Part shown: piece after piece, positions 50,194 through 58,902 of the stretch | Layout of the letters: every line of letters starts with the position of its first letter | Numbering within the stretch: the first letter of the stretch is position 1 | NCBI RefSeq assembly: GCF_016411865.1 | Contig: NZ_JAEKJA010000007.1 | Coordinates: 124,001 to 188,000, forward strand | Direction of reading: 5' to 3' | Source: Acuticoccus mangrovi | GTDB lineage: Bacteria > Pseudomonadota > Alphaproteobacteria > Rhizobiales > Amorphaceae | DNA: 64,000 nucleotides | Position numbers and translations under genes: made by a program | Notes under the pieces: model-generated | Database searches by the model: none | Told to the model about the DNA's origin: nothing | The model's input: only the letters and a program-made list of their open reading frames with translations

Positions 50194-50250
50194 CGCTCAC
50201 TTATCGGTCAGGATCGGCCGAGGGCGAGAAACTTGGGAGGAGGGCTTTCG

Positions 50251-51345
50251 ATGGATCGTCGTTCATTTCTGAAGACTACGGGTGCCGTTGCGGCCGTCGC
50301 GGGGACCGGCGCTCTGGCGACTCCTGCGATCGCGCAGGGGCGCAAAGAGTGGAAGATGGTCACGACGTGGCCGAAGAATTTCCCGGGTCTCGGCGTGGGT
50401 GCGCAGCGTCTGGCGGACCGCATCACCACCGCGACCGACGGGCGCGTGACGGTGAAGCTCTTCGCCGCGGGCGAGCTGGTGCCGGCCTTCGAGTCGTTCG
50501 ACGCGGTGTCGAACGGCACCGCCGAGATGTACCACGCGCCGGACTATTACTGGCAGGGCAAGCATCCGAGCTTCGCCTTCTTCACCGCGGTGCCGCTCGG
50601 CTTCACGGCGCCGGAAATCAATGCCTGGATTCAGTTCCTCGGCGGTCAGGCCCTGTGGGACGAGCTCTCGGGCGGCTTCGGCGTCAAGCCGTTCCTGTGC
50701 GGCAACACCGGCGTTCAGATGGGCGGCTGGTTCCGCAAGGAAATCAACTCGCTGGAAGACCTCAAGGGGCTGAAATTCCGCATGCCCGGTATCGGCGGCG
50801 AGGCGCTGCGGCAGCTCGGCGTCAACGTCATCGCGCTGCCGGGCGGCGAGATCTTCCAGGCGCTCCAGTCCGGCGCCATCGACGGCACGGAGTGGGTGGG
50901 CCCGCTCAACGATCTCGCCTTCGGCTTCTACCGCATCGCCAAGAACTACTACTATCCGGGCTTCCACGAGCCGGGCTCGGCGATCTGCGCGGGCATCAAC
51001 GCCTCGGCGTTCGGCGAACTGTCGAAGACCGACCAGTTCATCGTCGAGCAGTGCTGTCTCGCCGACAACGAGATGATGTACGCCGAGTTCACCGCCAAGA
51101 ACGGTCAGGCGCTCGACACGCTGGTGAGCCAGCACGGCGTGCAGCTCAAGAAGTTCCCGGAGGACGTCTTCGACGGCTTCGCCAAGGCCTCCGAAGAGGT
51201 GGTGATGAAGATCGGCGACTACGACGATCTCGCCAAGCGCGTGCGCGACTCCTACCTCAAGACCCGGGCCGATCTGTCCAAGTGGACCCAGGTCGCCGAG
51301 CAGGACTACTCCAACGAGCGTACCCGCTCGCTGGGCAAGCTCTAA
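50251..51345 (+). CDS. TRAP transporter binding protein, 2-oxoacid (TakP) type, Tat-exported
   Basis: The 364-residue protein starts MDRRSFLKTTGAVAAVAGTGALATPAIAQ, a twin-arginine signal. A strong GGGAGGAGGG precedes the ATG. The mature sequence KEWKMVTTWPKNFPGLGVGAQRLADRI, the block AEMYHAPDYYWQGKHPSFAFFTAVPLG and DGTEWVGPLNDLAFGFYRIAKNYYYPGFHEPGS match the TakP/alpha-keto acid group of DctP proteins. The likely ligand is a 2-oxoacid or related carboxylate. The small and large permease genes follow. A hairpin at 51356-51370 may set expression levels. Confidence 0.9.
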   Translation: MDRRSFLKTTGAVAAVAGTGALATPAIAQGRKEWKMVTTWPKNFPGLGVGAQRLADRITTATDGRVTVKLFAAGELVPAFESFDAVSNGTAEMYHAPDYYWQGKHPSFAFFTAVPLGFTAPEINAWIQFLGGQALWDELSGGFGVKPFLCGNTGVQMGGWFRKEINSLEDLKGLKFRMPGIGGEALRQLGVNVIALPGGEIFQALQSGAIDGTEWVGPLNDLAFGFYRIAKNYYYPGFHEPGSAICAGINASAFGELSKTDQFIVEQCCLADNEMMYAEFTAKNGQALDTLVSQHGVQLKKFPEDVFDGFAKASEEVVMKIGDYDDLAKRVRDSYLKTRADLSKWTQVAEQDYSNERTRSLGKL

Positions 51346-51355
51346 TCCCACACCC

Positions 51356-51370
51356 GGGCCCTACGGGCCC
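51356..51370 (+). terminator. Short hairpin after the TRAP binding-protein gene
   Basis: GGGCCC-TAC-GGGCCC forms a 6-bp stem with a three-base loop 11 bases after the stop. It probably acts as a partial terminator or RNA-end protector that raises binding-protein output over the permeases. Confidence 0.45.
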
Positions 51371-51434
51371 TCAGACCGCGATGGGCGGCGCACCGAGCGT
51401 CGCCCATTTTGGATGCATTTCCGCGAGGTCACGC

Positions 51435-51968
51435 ATGGAGACGGTGGCGGCACTCATCGACGGCTTCAACCGCTGCGTCGGCAAAGTCGTCTCCTGGCTC
51501 GTTCTGACGATGGTTCTCGTCCAGTTCGGCGTCGTGCTGGCGCGCTACGTCTTCGGGACGGGCGACCTGTGGGCGCAGGAATCGATCGTCTACATGCACG
51601 GCTTCCTGTTCATGCTCGCGGCGGCCTACACGCTCTCCGAGGACGGGCACGTGCGGGTCGATATCTTCTACCGATCCGCCTCGCTGCGCTATCGGGCGAT
51701 CGTCAACCTCGTGGGCGCCCTGTTCCTGCTGATCCCGGTGTCGATCACGATCCTGATCGCGAGCTGGAACTATGTCGCCTCCTCCTGGCGCATTCTCGAG
51801 GGGTCGATGGAATCGTCGGGCATTCCCGGCGTGTTCTTGTTGAAGACGGCCATCCCGGTGTTCGGCGTGATGATGGCGGCGCAGGGGGTCGTGATGATCC
51901 TGCGCTCGTTCATGGTCCTCACCGGCCGCGCCGCGGCGACGCCCGCTCCCCAGACGCTGCCGCACTAA
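51435..51968 (+). CDS. dctQ: TRAP transporter small permease (DctQ)
   Basis: The 177-residue membrane protein has four helices. VVLARYVFGTGDLWAQESIVYMHGFLFMLAAAYTLSEDGHVRVDIFYRSASLRYRA is the diagnostic DctQ block. It pairs with the large permease encoded twelve bases downstream. Confidence 0.93.
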   Translation: METVAALIDGFNRCVGKVVSWLVLTMVLVQFGVVLARYVFGTGDLWAQESIVYMHGFLFMLAAAYTLSEDGHVRVDIFYRSASLRYRAIVNLVGALFLLIPVSITILIASWNYVASSWRILEGSMESSGIPGVFLLKTAIPVFGVMMAAQGVVMILRSFMVLTGRAAATPAPQTLPH

Positions 51969-51980
51969 GGAGGCCGACCC

Positions 51981-53591
51981 ATGGGCGAGACGCTCGACGT
52001 CCTGATGTTCGCAGCGGCCGTGGTGCTGCTGCTGACCGGTTTTCCGGTGGCCTTCACCCTCGGCGGCACCGGGCTGATCTTCGCGCTGCTCGGCTCCATG
52101 TGGGGCGTCTTCGACTTCGCCTTCGTCTACGCGTTGCCGCAGCGCATCTACGGCACGATGACGAACGAGGTGCTGGTGGCGGTGCCGCTCTTCGTCTTCA
52201 TGGGCGTGATGCTGGAACGCAGCCGCGTCGCCGAGGAGCTGCTCGAGACGATGGGTCAGCTCTTCGGCCCGATGCGCGGTGGCCTCGGCATCGCCGTATG
52301 CGTGGTGGGAGCGCTGCTCGCCGCCTCCACCGGCATCGTCGGCGCCACGGTGGTGACGATGGGCCTCCTCTCGTTGCCGACCATGCTGCGCACGGGCTAC
52401 GCGCCCTCGCTCGCCTCCGGCACCATCGCCGCCTCGGGCACGCTGGGGCAGATCATCCCGCCCTCCATCGTGCTCGTGATCCTCGGCGACCAGATCTCCA
52501 ACGCCTATTCCGAATCCCAGCGCGTCCTGCAGGAGCAGGCGTGGGCGAAGGGCGATTTCTCCTTCGTGCCCGGACCGCCGGTCTCGGTGGGCGACCTCTT
52601 CGCCGGGGCGCTGATCCCCGGCATCATCCTGGTGCTCGCCTACATCGTCTACATGATGATCGTGGCGCTGGTGAAACCCTCGGCGGCCCCGCCGGTGCCG
52701 GCCGATCCGAACAACCCCATCACGCTCAAGCGCATCATGCACGCGCTGGTGCCGCCGATCGTGCTCATCGTCGCGGTGCTGGGCTCGATCCTCGCGGGCG
52801 TCGCGACGCCCACCGAGGCGGCGGCGGTGGGCGGCGTCGGCGCGATCCTCCTCGCCGGCTATCGGCTGAAGGAGGAGCGGCCGCTCGTCATCTACCTCGC
52901 GACGGCGGCGCTGGTGGGCGTGCTGATCCTCACCAGCATGATGGATCTGCGCGTGTCGCGCACCGTCATCCCCGATGCCGACATGATCGGTATCTACGCG
53001 GCGGGCGCCCTGACGGCGCTCGTGACGCTCGGCGTGGTCGTCTCGCTCTGGCGCATCGCCCGCGCGCGGGTGCTGACGTCGGTAGTCCGCTCCACCGCCG
53101 AGATCACCTCGATGGTGTTCGTCATCCTCATCGGCGCGGCGCTGTTCAGTCTGGTGTTCCGCGGCCTCGGCGGCGATCAGCTCGTGGAGGACACGCTCGC
53201 CGGCATGCCGGGCGGCGCGCTGGGCGCGATGATCGCCGTCATGCTGATGATGTTCGTCCTCGGCTTCTTCCTCGACTTCCTCGAGATCGTGTTCGTGGTG
53301 GTGCCGCTGGTCGCGCCGGTGCTGCTGATGCTGGAGATGCCGGACGGCAGCACCATGAGCCCGGTGTGGCTCGGCATCATGATGGCGGTGAACCTGCAGA
53401 CGTCGTTCCTGACGCCGCCCTTCGGCTTCGCCCTCTTCTACCTGCGCGGCGTCGCCCCGCCGGAGGTGAAGACGACGGCGATCTATCGCGGCATCATCCC
53501 CTTCGTGTTCATCCAGGTGTTGATGCTGGTGGCGCTCTGGTACCTCCCGAGCCTCGCCACCTGGCTGCCGACGACGATCTACGGCGACTGA
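51981..53591 (+). CDS. dctM: TRAP transporter large permease (DctM)
   Basis: The 536-residue protein has about 13 membrane helices. AAGGAGG precedes the ATG. Typical blocks are GFPVAFTLGGTGLIFALLGS, VPLFVFMGVMLERS, SGTLGQIIPPSIVLVILGD and SFLTPPFGFALFYLRGVAPPEVKT. It is longer than the common 425-residue DctM owing to an insertion around residues 290-365 with extra hydrophobic stretches, as in the TakM-like group. It works with the binding protein and small permease to import a carboxylate with sodium. Confidence 0.93.
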   Translation: MGETLDVLMFAAAVVLLLTGFPVAFTLGGTGLIFALLGSMWGVFDFAFVYALPQRIYGTMTNEVLVAVPLFVFMGVMLERSRVAEELLETMGQLFGPMRGGLGIAVCVVGALLAASTGIVGATVVTMGLLSLPTMLRTGYAPSLASGTIAASGTLGQIIPPSIVLVILGDQISNAYSESQRVLQEQAWAKGDFSFVPGPPVSVGDLFAGALIPGIILVLAYIVYMMIVALVKPSAAPPVPADPNNPITLKRIMHALVPPIVLIVAVLGSILAGVATPTEAAAVGGVGAILLAGYRLKEERPLVIYLATAALVGVLILTSMMDLRVSRTVIPDADMIGIYAAGALTALVTLGVVVSLWRIARARVLTSVVRSTAEITSMVFVILIGAALFSLVFRGLGGDQLVEDTLAGMPGGALGAMIAVMLMMFVLGFFLDFLEIVFVVVPLVAPVLLMLEMPDGSTMSPVWLGIMMAVNLQTSFLTPPFGFALFYLRGVAPPEVKTTAIYRGIIPFVFIQVLMLVALWYLPSLATWLPTTIYGD

Positions 53592-53624
53592 CCGCGCCGA
53601 GCGGTGCCGGCCGGCGGGGGTGGC

Positions 53625-54458
53625 CTAAGCCGCCCGCGCGCCGATCGTCATGCCGAGCGCCGCGATGCCGTCCCGCGCTCCCGCGAGGAAGGCGAGCACC
53701 GGGGGTGTGTCGGCGTGAAAGCAGATCGTGCCGGGGTCGAGCCTGACATCGTCGCCTTCGATGCTGCGCACCACGCCCTCGGCGGCCATCCGCGTCACGC
53801 GGTCGACGACGGCCTCCGGCGCGAGGACCATGGCGTCGGTGCGGCGCCGGTCCACCAGGGCGCCGTTCGCATGGTAGGCGCGGTCGGAGAAGGCCTCGCG
53901 CACGAAGGGCACGCCGACGCGCTCGGCGGCCGCTTCCATCGCGGAGAAGGGAAGGCCGTAGAGCGGCAGCCCCTCGCGGTACTCGGCGACCGCCTCGGCG
54001 AGGGTGGTGGCGATCCGCTCGTCCTGGCCGGCGCGGTTGTAGAGCGCCCCGTGGCACTTCACGTGGCTGAGGGTCATCCCCTCCATACGCAGGAAGCCGT
54101 CGAGCGCGCCCATCTGGTACTGGATGACGGCCTTCAGCTCGTCGTCGCCCATGTCCATGAAGCGCAGGCCGAACCCTGCGAGGTCGGGATAGGACGGATG
54201 GGCTCCGACGCGGCAGCCGGCGGCCTTTGCCGCGGCCACGTAGCGCTTGATGAGATAGGGATCGCCGGCATGGAAGCCGCAGGCGAGATTGACCGACGAC
54301 ACCATGCGCATGATGCGCTCCACCGCGGTCGGCGGGTCGATGCTGTCGATCGGGCCGCCGCGTTCGAGATCCGCCCGCCAGATCTGGTTGGGCCCCGCCC
54401 ACACCCCGTAACCCTCGCCGATGTCGGCGTTGAAATCGATCGTCTGCGGGGTGGTCAT
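53625..54458 (-). CDS. pxpA: 5-oxoprolinase subunit A (LamB/YcsF family)
   Basis: From the ATG at 54458 the protein has 277 residues, the normal length. TIDFNADIGEGYGVW, SVNLACGFHAGDPYLIKRYV, GCRVGAHPSYPDLAGFG and HVKCHGALYN are diagnostic. PxpA opens 5-oxoproline to glutamate together with the kinase-like PxpB/PxpC. No pxpB or pxpC gene is present in the window, so partners must be elsewhere. It converges with the TRAP genes and diverges from the GntR gene across a 490-base gap. A DUF-like role on another lactam is possible. Confidence 0.9.
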   Translation of the reverse strand: MTTPQTIDFNADIGEGYGVWAGPNQIWRADLERGGPIDSIDPPTAVERIMRMVSSVNLACGFHAGDPYLIKRYVAAAKAAGCRVGAHPSYPDLAGFGLRFMDMGDDELKAVIQYQMGALDGFLRMEGMTLSHVKCHGALYNRAGQDERIATTLAEAVAEYREGLPLYGLPFSAMEAAAERVGVPFVREAFSDRAYHANGALVDRRRTDAMVLAPEAVVDRVTRMAAEGVVRSIEGDDVRLDPGTICFHADTPPVLAFLAGARDGIAALGMTIGARAA

Positions 54459-54766
54459 GCGCCTGTGCCTCGTTGCACGCCGGCCGGGCCGGGCGGCCCG
54501 CGGTCGAGCCGAAAAGAATACGAAATCGGCCGGGCTGGCAAATCTCCGAGAGGATGGCCGACCGCGGGGGGCCGCCGCGACCACGACCGAAGCGGCGAGG
54601 CGAGGCGGGTGGTCGCGCCACGTCGGGCAGCCGATCGATGAACGGCTGTCGATCCCGCGCGGGGACCTCGGTTGTCGCACGGATCGGCGGGCGATGTTCT
54701 CGTCTGCGGTCCGATCGTTCGGCTGCGTGCGGCGTCTGTTTAAGAAAACAGTTCAATCTACACGTG

Positions 54767-54803
54767 TTGAATGCGCGGCATCTCAAGGAATGGGCGCATT
54801 CAA
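54767..54803. promoter_or_regulatory. Perfect 10-bp inverted repeat in the pxpA/GntR control region
   Basis: TTGAATGCGC (54767-54776) and GCGCATTCAA (54794-54803) are exact inverted copies with a 17-base centre. As DNA this could be a two-site operator; as RNA it could be a hairpin. It lies 145 bases before the regulator start. Confidence 0.5.
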
Positions 54804-54910
54804 TACGATAGAGTGCAGGAAATTCTCCATCGTCGGCCATTTACAACTTGACTGGTTCGCCCGCTATAACGAGCGTCGGTCCCCGGTTGACGGCGCGGCA
54901 GCCGAATGCG

Positions 54911-54940
54911 TACAGATAAGCATACAGAAAAGAGTACGGA
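54911..54940 (+). repeat. Three TACAGA-type direct repeats just upstream of the GntR start
   Basis: TACAGA, TACAGA and TACGGA start at 54911, 54923 and 54935, a 12-base period, ending eight bases before the ATG. They may be an autoregulatory site. The last copy also supplies the only ribosome-site-like bases (CGGA). Confidence 0.35.
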
Positions 54941-54948
54941 ATTCGATC

Positions 54949-55641
54949 ATGGCCGCCTCGAAGGAAAGCGCCGATGTGCGTTCGGTCTCGTCATCCCAAC
55001 GCGCCTACGACGAGCTGCGTGAGCTCTTGATGCGGTTCGCCTTGCTGCCCAATCAGAAGATCAACGAGGTGATGCTGGCGGCGCAGCTGCATACGAGCCG
55101 AACCCCGCTGCGCGAGGCGCTCAACCGGCTCGTGGCCGAAGGGCTGCTCAACAATCAGGGGCGCGGCTTCTCGGTGCCCGATCTGAAGCCGGAAGTGGTG
55201 CGCGACCTCTTCGAGGCGCGCCTCGAGATCGAGTGCAGCACCGCGCGTCTTGCCTGCGAGCGCGCCTCCGACGAGGACCTGAAGGCGCTCTCCGACTTCC
55301 TGACCGAGAGCGCCTCGGAGTCGCCCAACGTCTCGGTGGACCGTCTCATCGAGCTCGACATCCGCTTCCACGACACCATCGCCCGGCTCTCCCAGAACCA
55401 GGTGCTCCGCAGCCTGCTGTCGAACCTCAACGACCGCATCCACCTGATCCGCTGGATCGCGATGGAAGGGCGCCGCGACAACACGCAGGCCCAGCATCGC
55501 AAAATCCTCGAGCGCATCGAGGCGCGCGACAAGGAGGGGGCGGCGGCGGCGATGCGCCGGCACATCATCCACCGCAACGATGACATCCTTGCCGCGATCA
55601 AGGCGGCCTACGGGCACGTCTACACGCTGTCGGCGGTCTAG
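54949..55641 (+). CDS. GntR-family (FCD) transcriptional regulator
   Basis: The 230-residue protein has an N-terminal winged helix (SQRAYDELRELLMRFALLPNQKINEVMLAAQLHTSRTPLREALNRLVAEGLL) and an FCD domain (LFEARLEIECSTARLACERA, LIELDIRFHDTIARLSQNQVL, and AQHRKILERIEARDKEGAAAAMRRHI). The FCD His/Asp residues typically bind a metal and a carboxylic acid. Divergent pxpA, the TRAP genes and the SDR gene 30 bases downstream are likely targets. Confidence 0.88.
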   Translation: MAASKESADVRSVSSSQRAYDELRELLMRFALLPNQKINEVMLAAQLHTSRTPLREALNRLVAEGLLNNQGRGFSVPDLKPEVVRDLFEARLEIECSTARLACERASDEDLKALSDFLTESASESPNVSVDRLIELDIRFHDTIARLSQNQVLRSLLSNLNDRIHLIRWIAMEGRRDNTQAQHRKILERIEARDKEGAAAAMRRHIIHRNDDILAAIKAAYGHVYTLSAV

Positions 55642-55671
55642 CCCGCGGCCCGCTCCGGCGTCGACAGTCCG

Positions 55672-56412
55672 ATGGAGCATCACATCATCATCGGCGCCGG
55701 CTCGGGGATCGGTGCGGCTCTCGCCCGCGCGATCGCCGGCGCGCGGGCGCGGCTGCTGCTCCACACCGGCCACAACCGAGAGCGCCTTCAGGCGGTGGCC
55801 GAGGACTGCCGCCGGCTGGGGGCGGAGGTCGACACCTGCATCGGCGGTACCGAGGACGAGGCGCTCTTCGGCGCGGTGGCCGCGTGGTGCGAGACGCTGC
55901 CCGCGGACGGCTTGACCGGCTTCACCTTCGCGGCGGGCTACGCCAAGCGCGGCACGGTGAGCGACGTGCGGGCGGACGAGCTCGTGGCGAGCCTCGCGGC
56001 GATGCCGCTCGCGTTTCAGCGGCTTGCCACGCTGCTGAGCCCCCGGCTCGCCGACAACAGGGGGCGGATCGTGTGCGTCAGCGCGTTCGGCGCGCATCGG
56101 ACCAAGACCCGCAGCTACGCCTCGACGGCGCCGGCCAAGGCGGCGCTCGAAGCGCAGGTCCGGGTTTATGCCGCGAACCTCGCCCCCCGGGGCATCACCG
56201 TGAACGCGGTGGTGCCGGGCTACATCGCCAAGGAGCCGGGCACGCCGTCGTCGCTGACGCCCGCGCAGTGGCAGGCCGTCGTGTCGGAAATACCGATGGC
56301 CCGCGTCGGCGCGCGCGAGGAGGTGGCCGCGGTGGTGAAGTTCCTGCTGTCGCCGGAGGCGGGCTACCTCACCGGCCAGTCCATCCACGTCAACGGCGGC
56401 CTGACCCTCTAG
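55672..56412 (+). CDS. SDR-family oxidoreductase with a Y-x6-K active site
   Basis: The 246-residue protein has the classical SDR nucleotide motif GAGSGIGAALA near the N-terminus, S137 in VCVSAFG, and Y149 and K156 in RSYASTAPAKAALE. Six residues separate Tyr and Lys; in ordinary SDRs there are three, and position 152 is Thr here. Y-x6-K is the pattern of enoyl-ACP reductases (FabI, FabL). GITVNAVVPGYIAKEPGTPS and the C-terminal GYLTGQSIHVNGGLTL are standard. It lies 30 bases behind the GntR gene. Substrate unknown; an enoyl-type or carbonyl substrate is possible. Confidence 0.85.
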   Translation: MEHHIIIGAGSGIGAALARAIAGARARLLLHTGHNRERLQAVAEDCRRLGAEVDTCIGGTEDEALFGAVAAWCETLPADGLTGFTFAAGYAKRGTVSDVRADELVASLAAMPLAFQRLATLLSPRLADNRGRIVCVSAFGAHRTKTRSYASTAPAKAALEAQVRVYAANLAPRGITVNAVVPGYIAKEPGTPSSLTPAQWQAVVSEIPMARVGAREEVAAVVKFLLSPEAGYLTGQSIHVNGGLTL

Positions 56413-56431
56413 GCCGCGGCCGGGCGGCGTG

Positions 56432-57331
56432 TCAGCGGCGCACCATCACGAAGCGGGCGAGGGAGTTCTTGCGCCGCTGGAAGGCGAGCTTGGAGTTGCG
56501 CAGGTAGCGCTCGAAGAAGGTGTACTTCTCCTCGCCCCACTCGGCGAGGATCGTCGCCTTGTGCGTCTTGAGGGTCTTCACCCACGCGTCCAGCGTGTCG
56601 GCATATTGGGTGGGGTCGTTCTCCAGATAGATCACCCGAAAGGCGCCGTTCGCCCCCTCGATGACTTCCTCGATGAACGGAATGTCGGACTGCGGAAACA
56701 CCGTCTGCGGGATCCACTTCTTCGCCTCGTCGAAGGTGAGGGCGTCCCACACGATGGTTTGAAGCGAGAAGCGGGCGCCGGGGGTCGTCAGCGTGTGCAG
56801 CTTGTCGAAAAAGGCGCGGTAGCGCTGCAGCTTCTCCGGCCGATCCATCTCCGGACGGGCGAAATGCTCGAAGGCGCCGATGGAGATCGCCGCGTCGAAG
56901 CGCTCGTCGGTGTCGAACTCGTAGACGTCCTGGAGCTTCGCTTCGGCGCCCGGCCAGCCGCCGGCCGTGATGTGGTCGAGCTGGTCGCGCGACAGGGTGA
57001 GGCCGAGCGCCCGTGCCGCGCCGCGCTCCGTCACCGCCGCCTTCAGGATGGCGCCCCAGCCGCAGCCGATGTCGAGGAGACTGCCGCCCTTCGGAATGCG
57101 CGCCGCATCGAGGTGGAAGGTGAGCTTGTTCAACTGCGCGGCGGTGAGATCGGGCTCCGCATTCTCGATCGCGAGCGGATCGCGCCAGCGGGCGGAGGAG
57201 TAGGAGAGGGTCGGGTCGAGCCAGAGGGAGAAGAAGCGCGTGTCGTTGTCGTAGTGATACTCGATCGCTTCCGACGCGCTCATCGCCTGCGCGTCTTCGA
57301 TCTCGGCCGGCATGAATTGTTTGGCAGTCAT
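56432..57331 (-). CDS. Cyclopropane fatty acid synthase-like SAM methyltransferase
   Basis: From the ATG at 57331 the protein has 299 residues. AIEYHYDNDTRFFSLWLDPTLSYSSARW is the typical cyclopropane/mycolic-acid synthase opening, followed by the SAM motif LLDIGCGWGAIL, LGLTLSRDQLDHI and ISIGAFEHFARPEM. The C-terminus is shorter than in Cfa of E. coli (382 residues), more like the mycolic acid and small-molecule branch. Substrate could be an unsaturated lipid or a metabolite. It converges with the SDR gene and is divergent from the PPOX gene. Confidence 0.83.
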   Translation of the reverse strand: MTAKQFMPAEIEDAQAMSASEAIEYHYDNDTRFFSLWLDPTLSYSSARWRDPLAIENAEPDLTAAQLNKLTFHLDAARIPKGGSLLDIGCGWGAILKAAVTERGAARALGLTLSRDQLDHITAGGWPGAEAKLQDVYEFDTDERFDAAISIGAFEHFARPEMDRPEKLQRYRAFFDKLHTLTTPGARFSLQTIVWDALTFDEAKKWIPQTVFPQSDIPFIEEVIEGANGAFRVIYLENDPTQYADTLDAWVKTLKTHKATILAEWGEEKYTFFERYLRNSKLAFQRRKNSLARFVMVRR

Positions 57332-57491
57332 GGCGTGTCTCTCGGCGCGGGTTCGCATCGCGCGCTCTTTGTCGCGTGGTCCTCTCGCCCCATACGCCTT
57401 TGCGAGGCCGATGGCGAGGCGACCGGTCCTGTCGTAGAAGGAGGCGCCCGCCTCGCGGCACGGCGTCTCCGAGAAAGAGAAGGCAAGCCCC

Positions 57492-58103
57492 ATGCCGAAG
57501 TTCATTTGCACCGAAGCCGAGCTGCTCGCTCACTACGGCACCCCGAAGCCGCCGTCGCTGGTCAAGGTGGCGCCGACCATCACCCCGCACTATCGCGCCT
57601 GGATCGAGGCCTCACCCTTCTTCGCCTTCGCGAGCGTCGGCCCGGAGGGGCTCGACTGCAGCCCGCGCGGCGACGAGGGCTCGGCGGTGACGATCGTCGA
57701 CGAGCGGACCCTCGCGATCCCCGACCGCCGCGGCAACGACCGCATCGACACGCTGCGCAACATCGTGCGCGATCCGCGTGTGGCGCTGATGTTTCTCATT
57801 CCGGGCTCCGGCACCGTGCTGCGCGTCAACGGCGAGGCGGCGATCACCGCCGACAACGACGTGCTCGAGCGCTACGCCGTGCACGGCAAGGCGCCGCGCA
57901 CGGTGGTGTTCGTGACGGTGCGGGAGGTCTATTTTCAATGCGCGCGGGCGGTGAACCGGGCGAAGCTGTGGGAGGGCGGGCACGCCGACCTCGCGAGCCT
58001 TCCTTCGGTGGGGGCGATCCTGGAGGAATTGTCGCAGGCGACCATCGATGGCGACACCTACGATGCCGAATGGCCAGGCCGTGCCGCGAACTCCATGTGG
58101 TAG
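57492..58103 (+). CDS. Pyridoxamine 5'-phosphate oxidase-family FMN protein
   Basis: The 203-residue protein is of the MSMEG_1061-like PPOX group: ITPHYRAWIEASPFFAFASVGPEGLDCSPRGDEGSAV, then IPDRRGNDRIDTLRNIVRDPRVALMFLIPGSGTVLRVNGEA and EVYFQCARAVNRAKLWEGG. Such proteins bind FMN or F420 in a split barrel. The substrate is unknown. It starts 160 bases from the divergent methyltransferase gene. Confidence 0.85.
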   Translation: MPKFICTEAELLAHYGTPKPPSLVKVAPTITPHYRAWIEASPFFAFASVGPEGLDCSPRGDEGSAVTIVDERTLAIPDRRGNDRIDTLRNIVRDPRVALMFLIPGSGTVLRVNGEAAITADNDVLERYAVHGKAPRTVVFVTVREVYFQCARAVNRAKLWEGGHADLASLPSVGAILEELSQATIDGDTYDAEWPGRAANSMW

Positions 58104-58198
58104 GCGCGGGGATGGCATGCGCCAAAGGGTGGCCGGGGCTGTGAAGGGCGTTTCGTCAAGTCCTTGCTCAGCAAATGTGGGCCTCCCATAATCGAGCC

Positions 58199-58834
58199 AT
58201 GGATTTCTCGTCGAAGGATTATGATCGGATTCGCGTCTCCCGCCGGCGTGGCCAAGGTCGCGGCAACGGCGGCGCGGCGACGCACGCGCCGGTCATGGAG
58301 CGGACATGTGCCGTTCCGGGCTGCAACCGGGTGGCCGAGTATCGGGCGCCCAAGGGACGCGGCAAGGAGGGCCAGTTCCATTGGTTCTGCCTCGAGCACG
58401 TCCGGGAATATAACAAGAGTTACAATTACTTCGAGGGAATGGACGACGACGACGTGATCGCCTATCAGCGCGACGCGATCATCGGCCACCGTCCGACGAA
58501 GCCGATCGGCGTGCGCGGCGCGCACCGCGCGCGCGAAGCGAAAGCCGCCTGGAGAGGCATGGTCGACGACCCCTTCGGCTTCTTCGGGGCGGAGGGGGCC
58601 CACCACGAGCCGCCGCCCGAGCCGGAGCGCCGCCGCCCCAAAGGACCGGAGCGCGACGCCTTCGAAGTGATGGGGCTCGATCACTCGGCCTCGAAGGAGG
58701 CCATAAAATCGCGCTACAAAACCCTTGTAAAACGTCACCATCCTGACGCAAATCAGGGGGATCGCAGCTCCGAGGAGCGATTGCGCAGCATCATCAACGC
58801 CTATGCCGTGCTTCGGCGCGCCGGGTATTGCTGA
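58199..58834 (+). CDS. J-domain (DnaJ-like) protein next to cobS
   Basis: The 211-residue protein has an N-terminal Cys-containing part ([17 protein letters not shown] and [13 protein letters not shown], a possible zinc site) and a C-terminal J domain: [35 protein letters not shown] with the HPD motif. J proteins bring substrates to Hsp70. This Cys-N-terminal J protein is regularly found just upstream of cobS in Alphaproteobacteria. It may help assemble the cobaltochelatase, but this is inferred from context. Confidence 0.87.
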   Translation: MDFSSKDYDRIRVSRRRGQGRGNGGAATHAPVMERTCAVPGCNRVAEYRAPKGRGKEGQFHWFCLEHVREYNKSYNYFEGMDDDDVIAYQRDAIIGHRPTKPIGVRGAHRAREAKAAWRGMVDDPFGFFGAEGAHHEPPPEPERRRPKGPERDAFEVMGLDHSASKEAIKSRYKTLVKRHHPDANQGDRSSEERLRSIINAYAVLRRAGYC

Positions 58835-58902
58835 TCGGTGAGCGCGGTCCCGCAACAGCCCAGCCGTCCGCGTGGTCACGTGGATCCTGCGAGGTAAACT
58901 TG

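Larger units (their letters stand above)
54459..54948. other. 490-base divergent control region between pxpA and the GntR gene
   Basis: No convincing gene is present. The right half (from 54735) is markedly A/T-richer. It holds a perfect 10-bp inverted repeat (54767-54803), a TTCAA/TTGAA pair just before it, a TATAAC-like box near 54865 and three TACAGA-type repeats at 54911-54940. The left half is GC-rich and featureless. The promoters of pxpA and of the regulator must both lie here. Confidence 0.5.

Noticed and set aside
54473-54811. Forward 112-codon frame in the pxpA/GntR gap
   Set aside because: Arg/Gly/Ser-rich product without family; the region contains promoter-like repeats.
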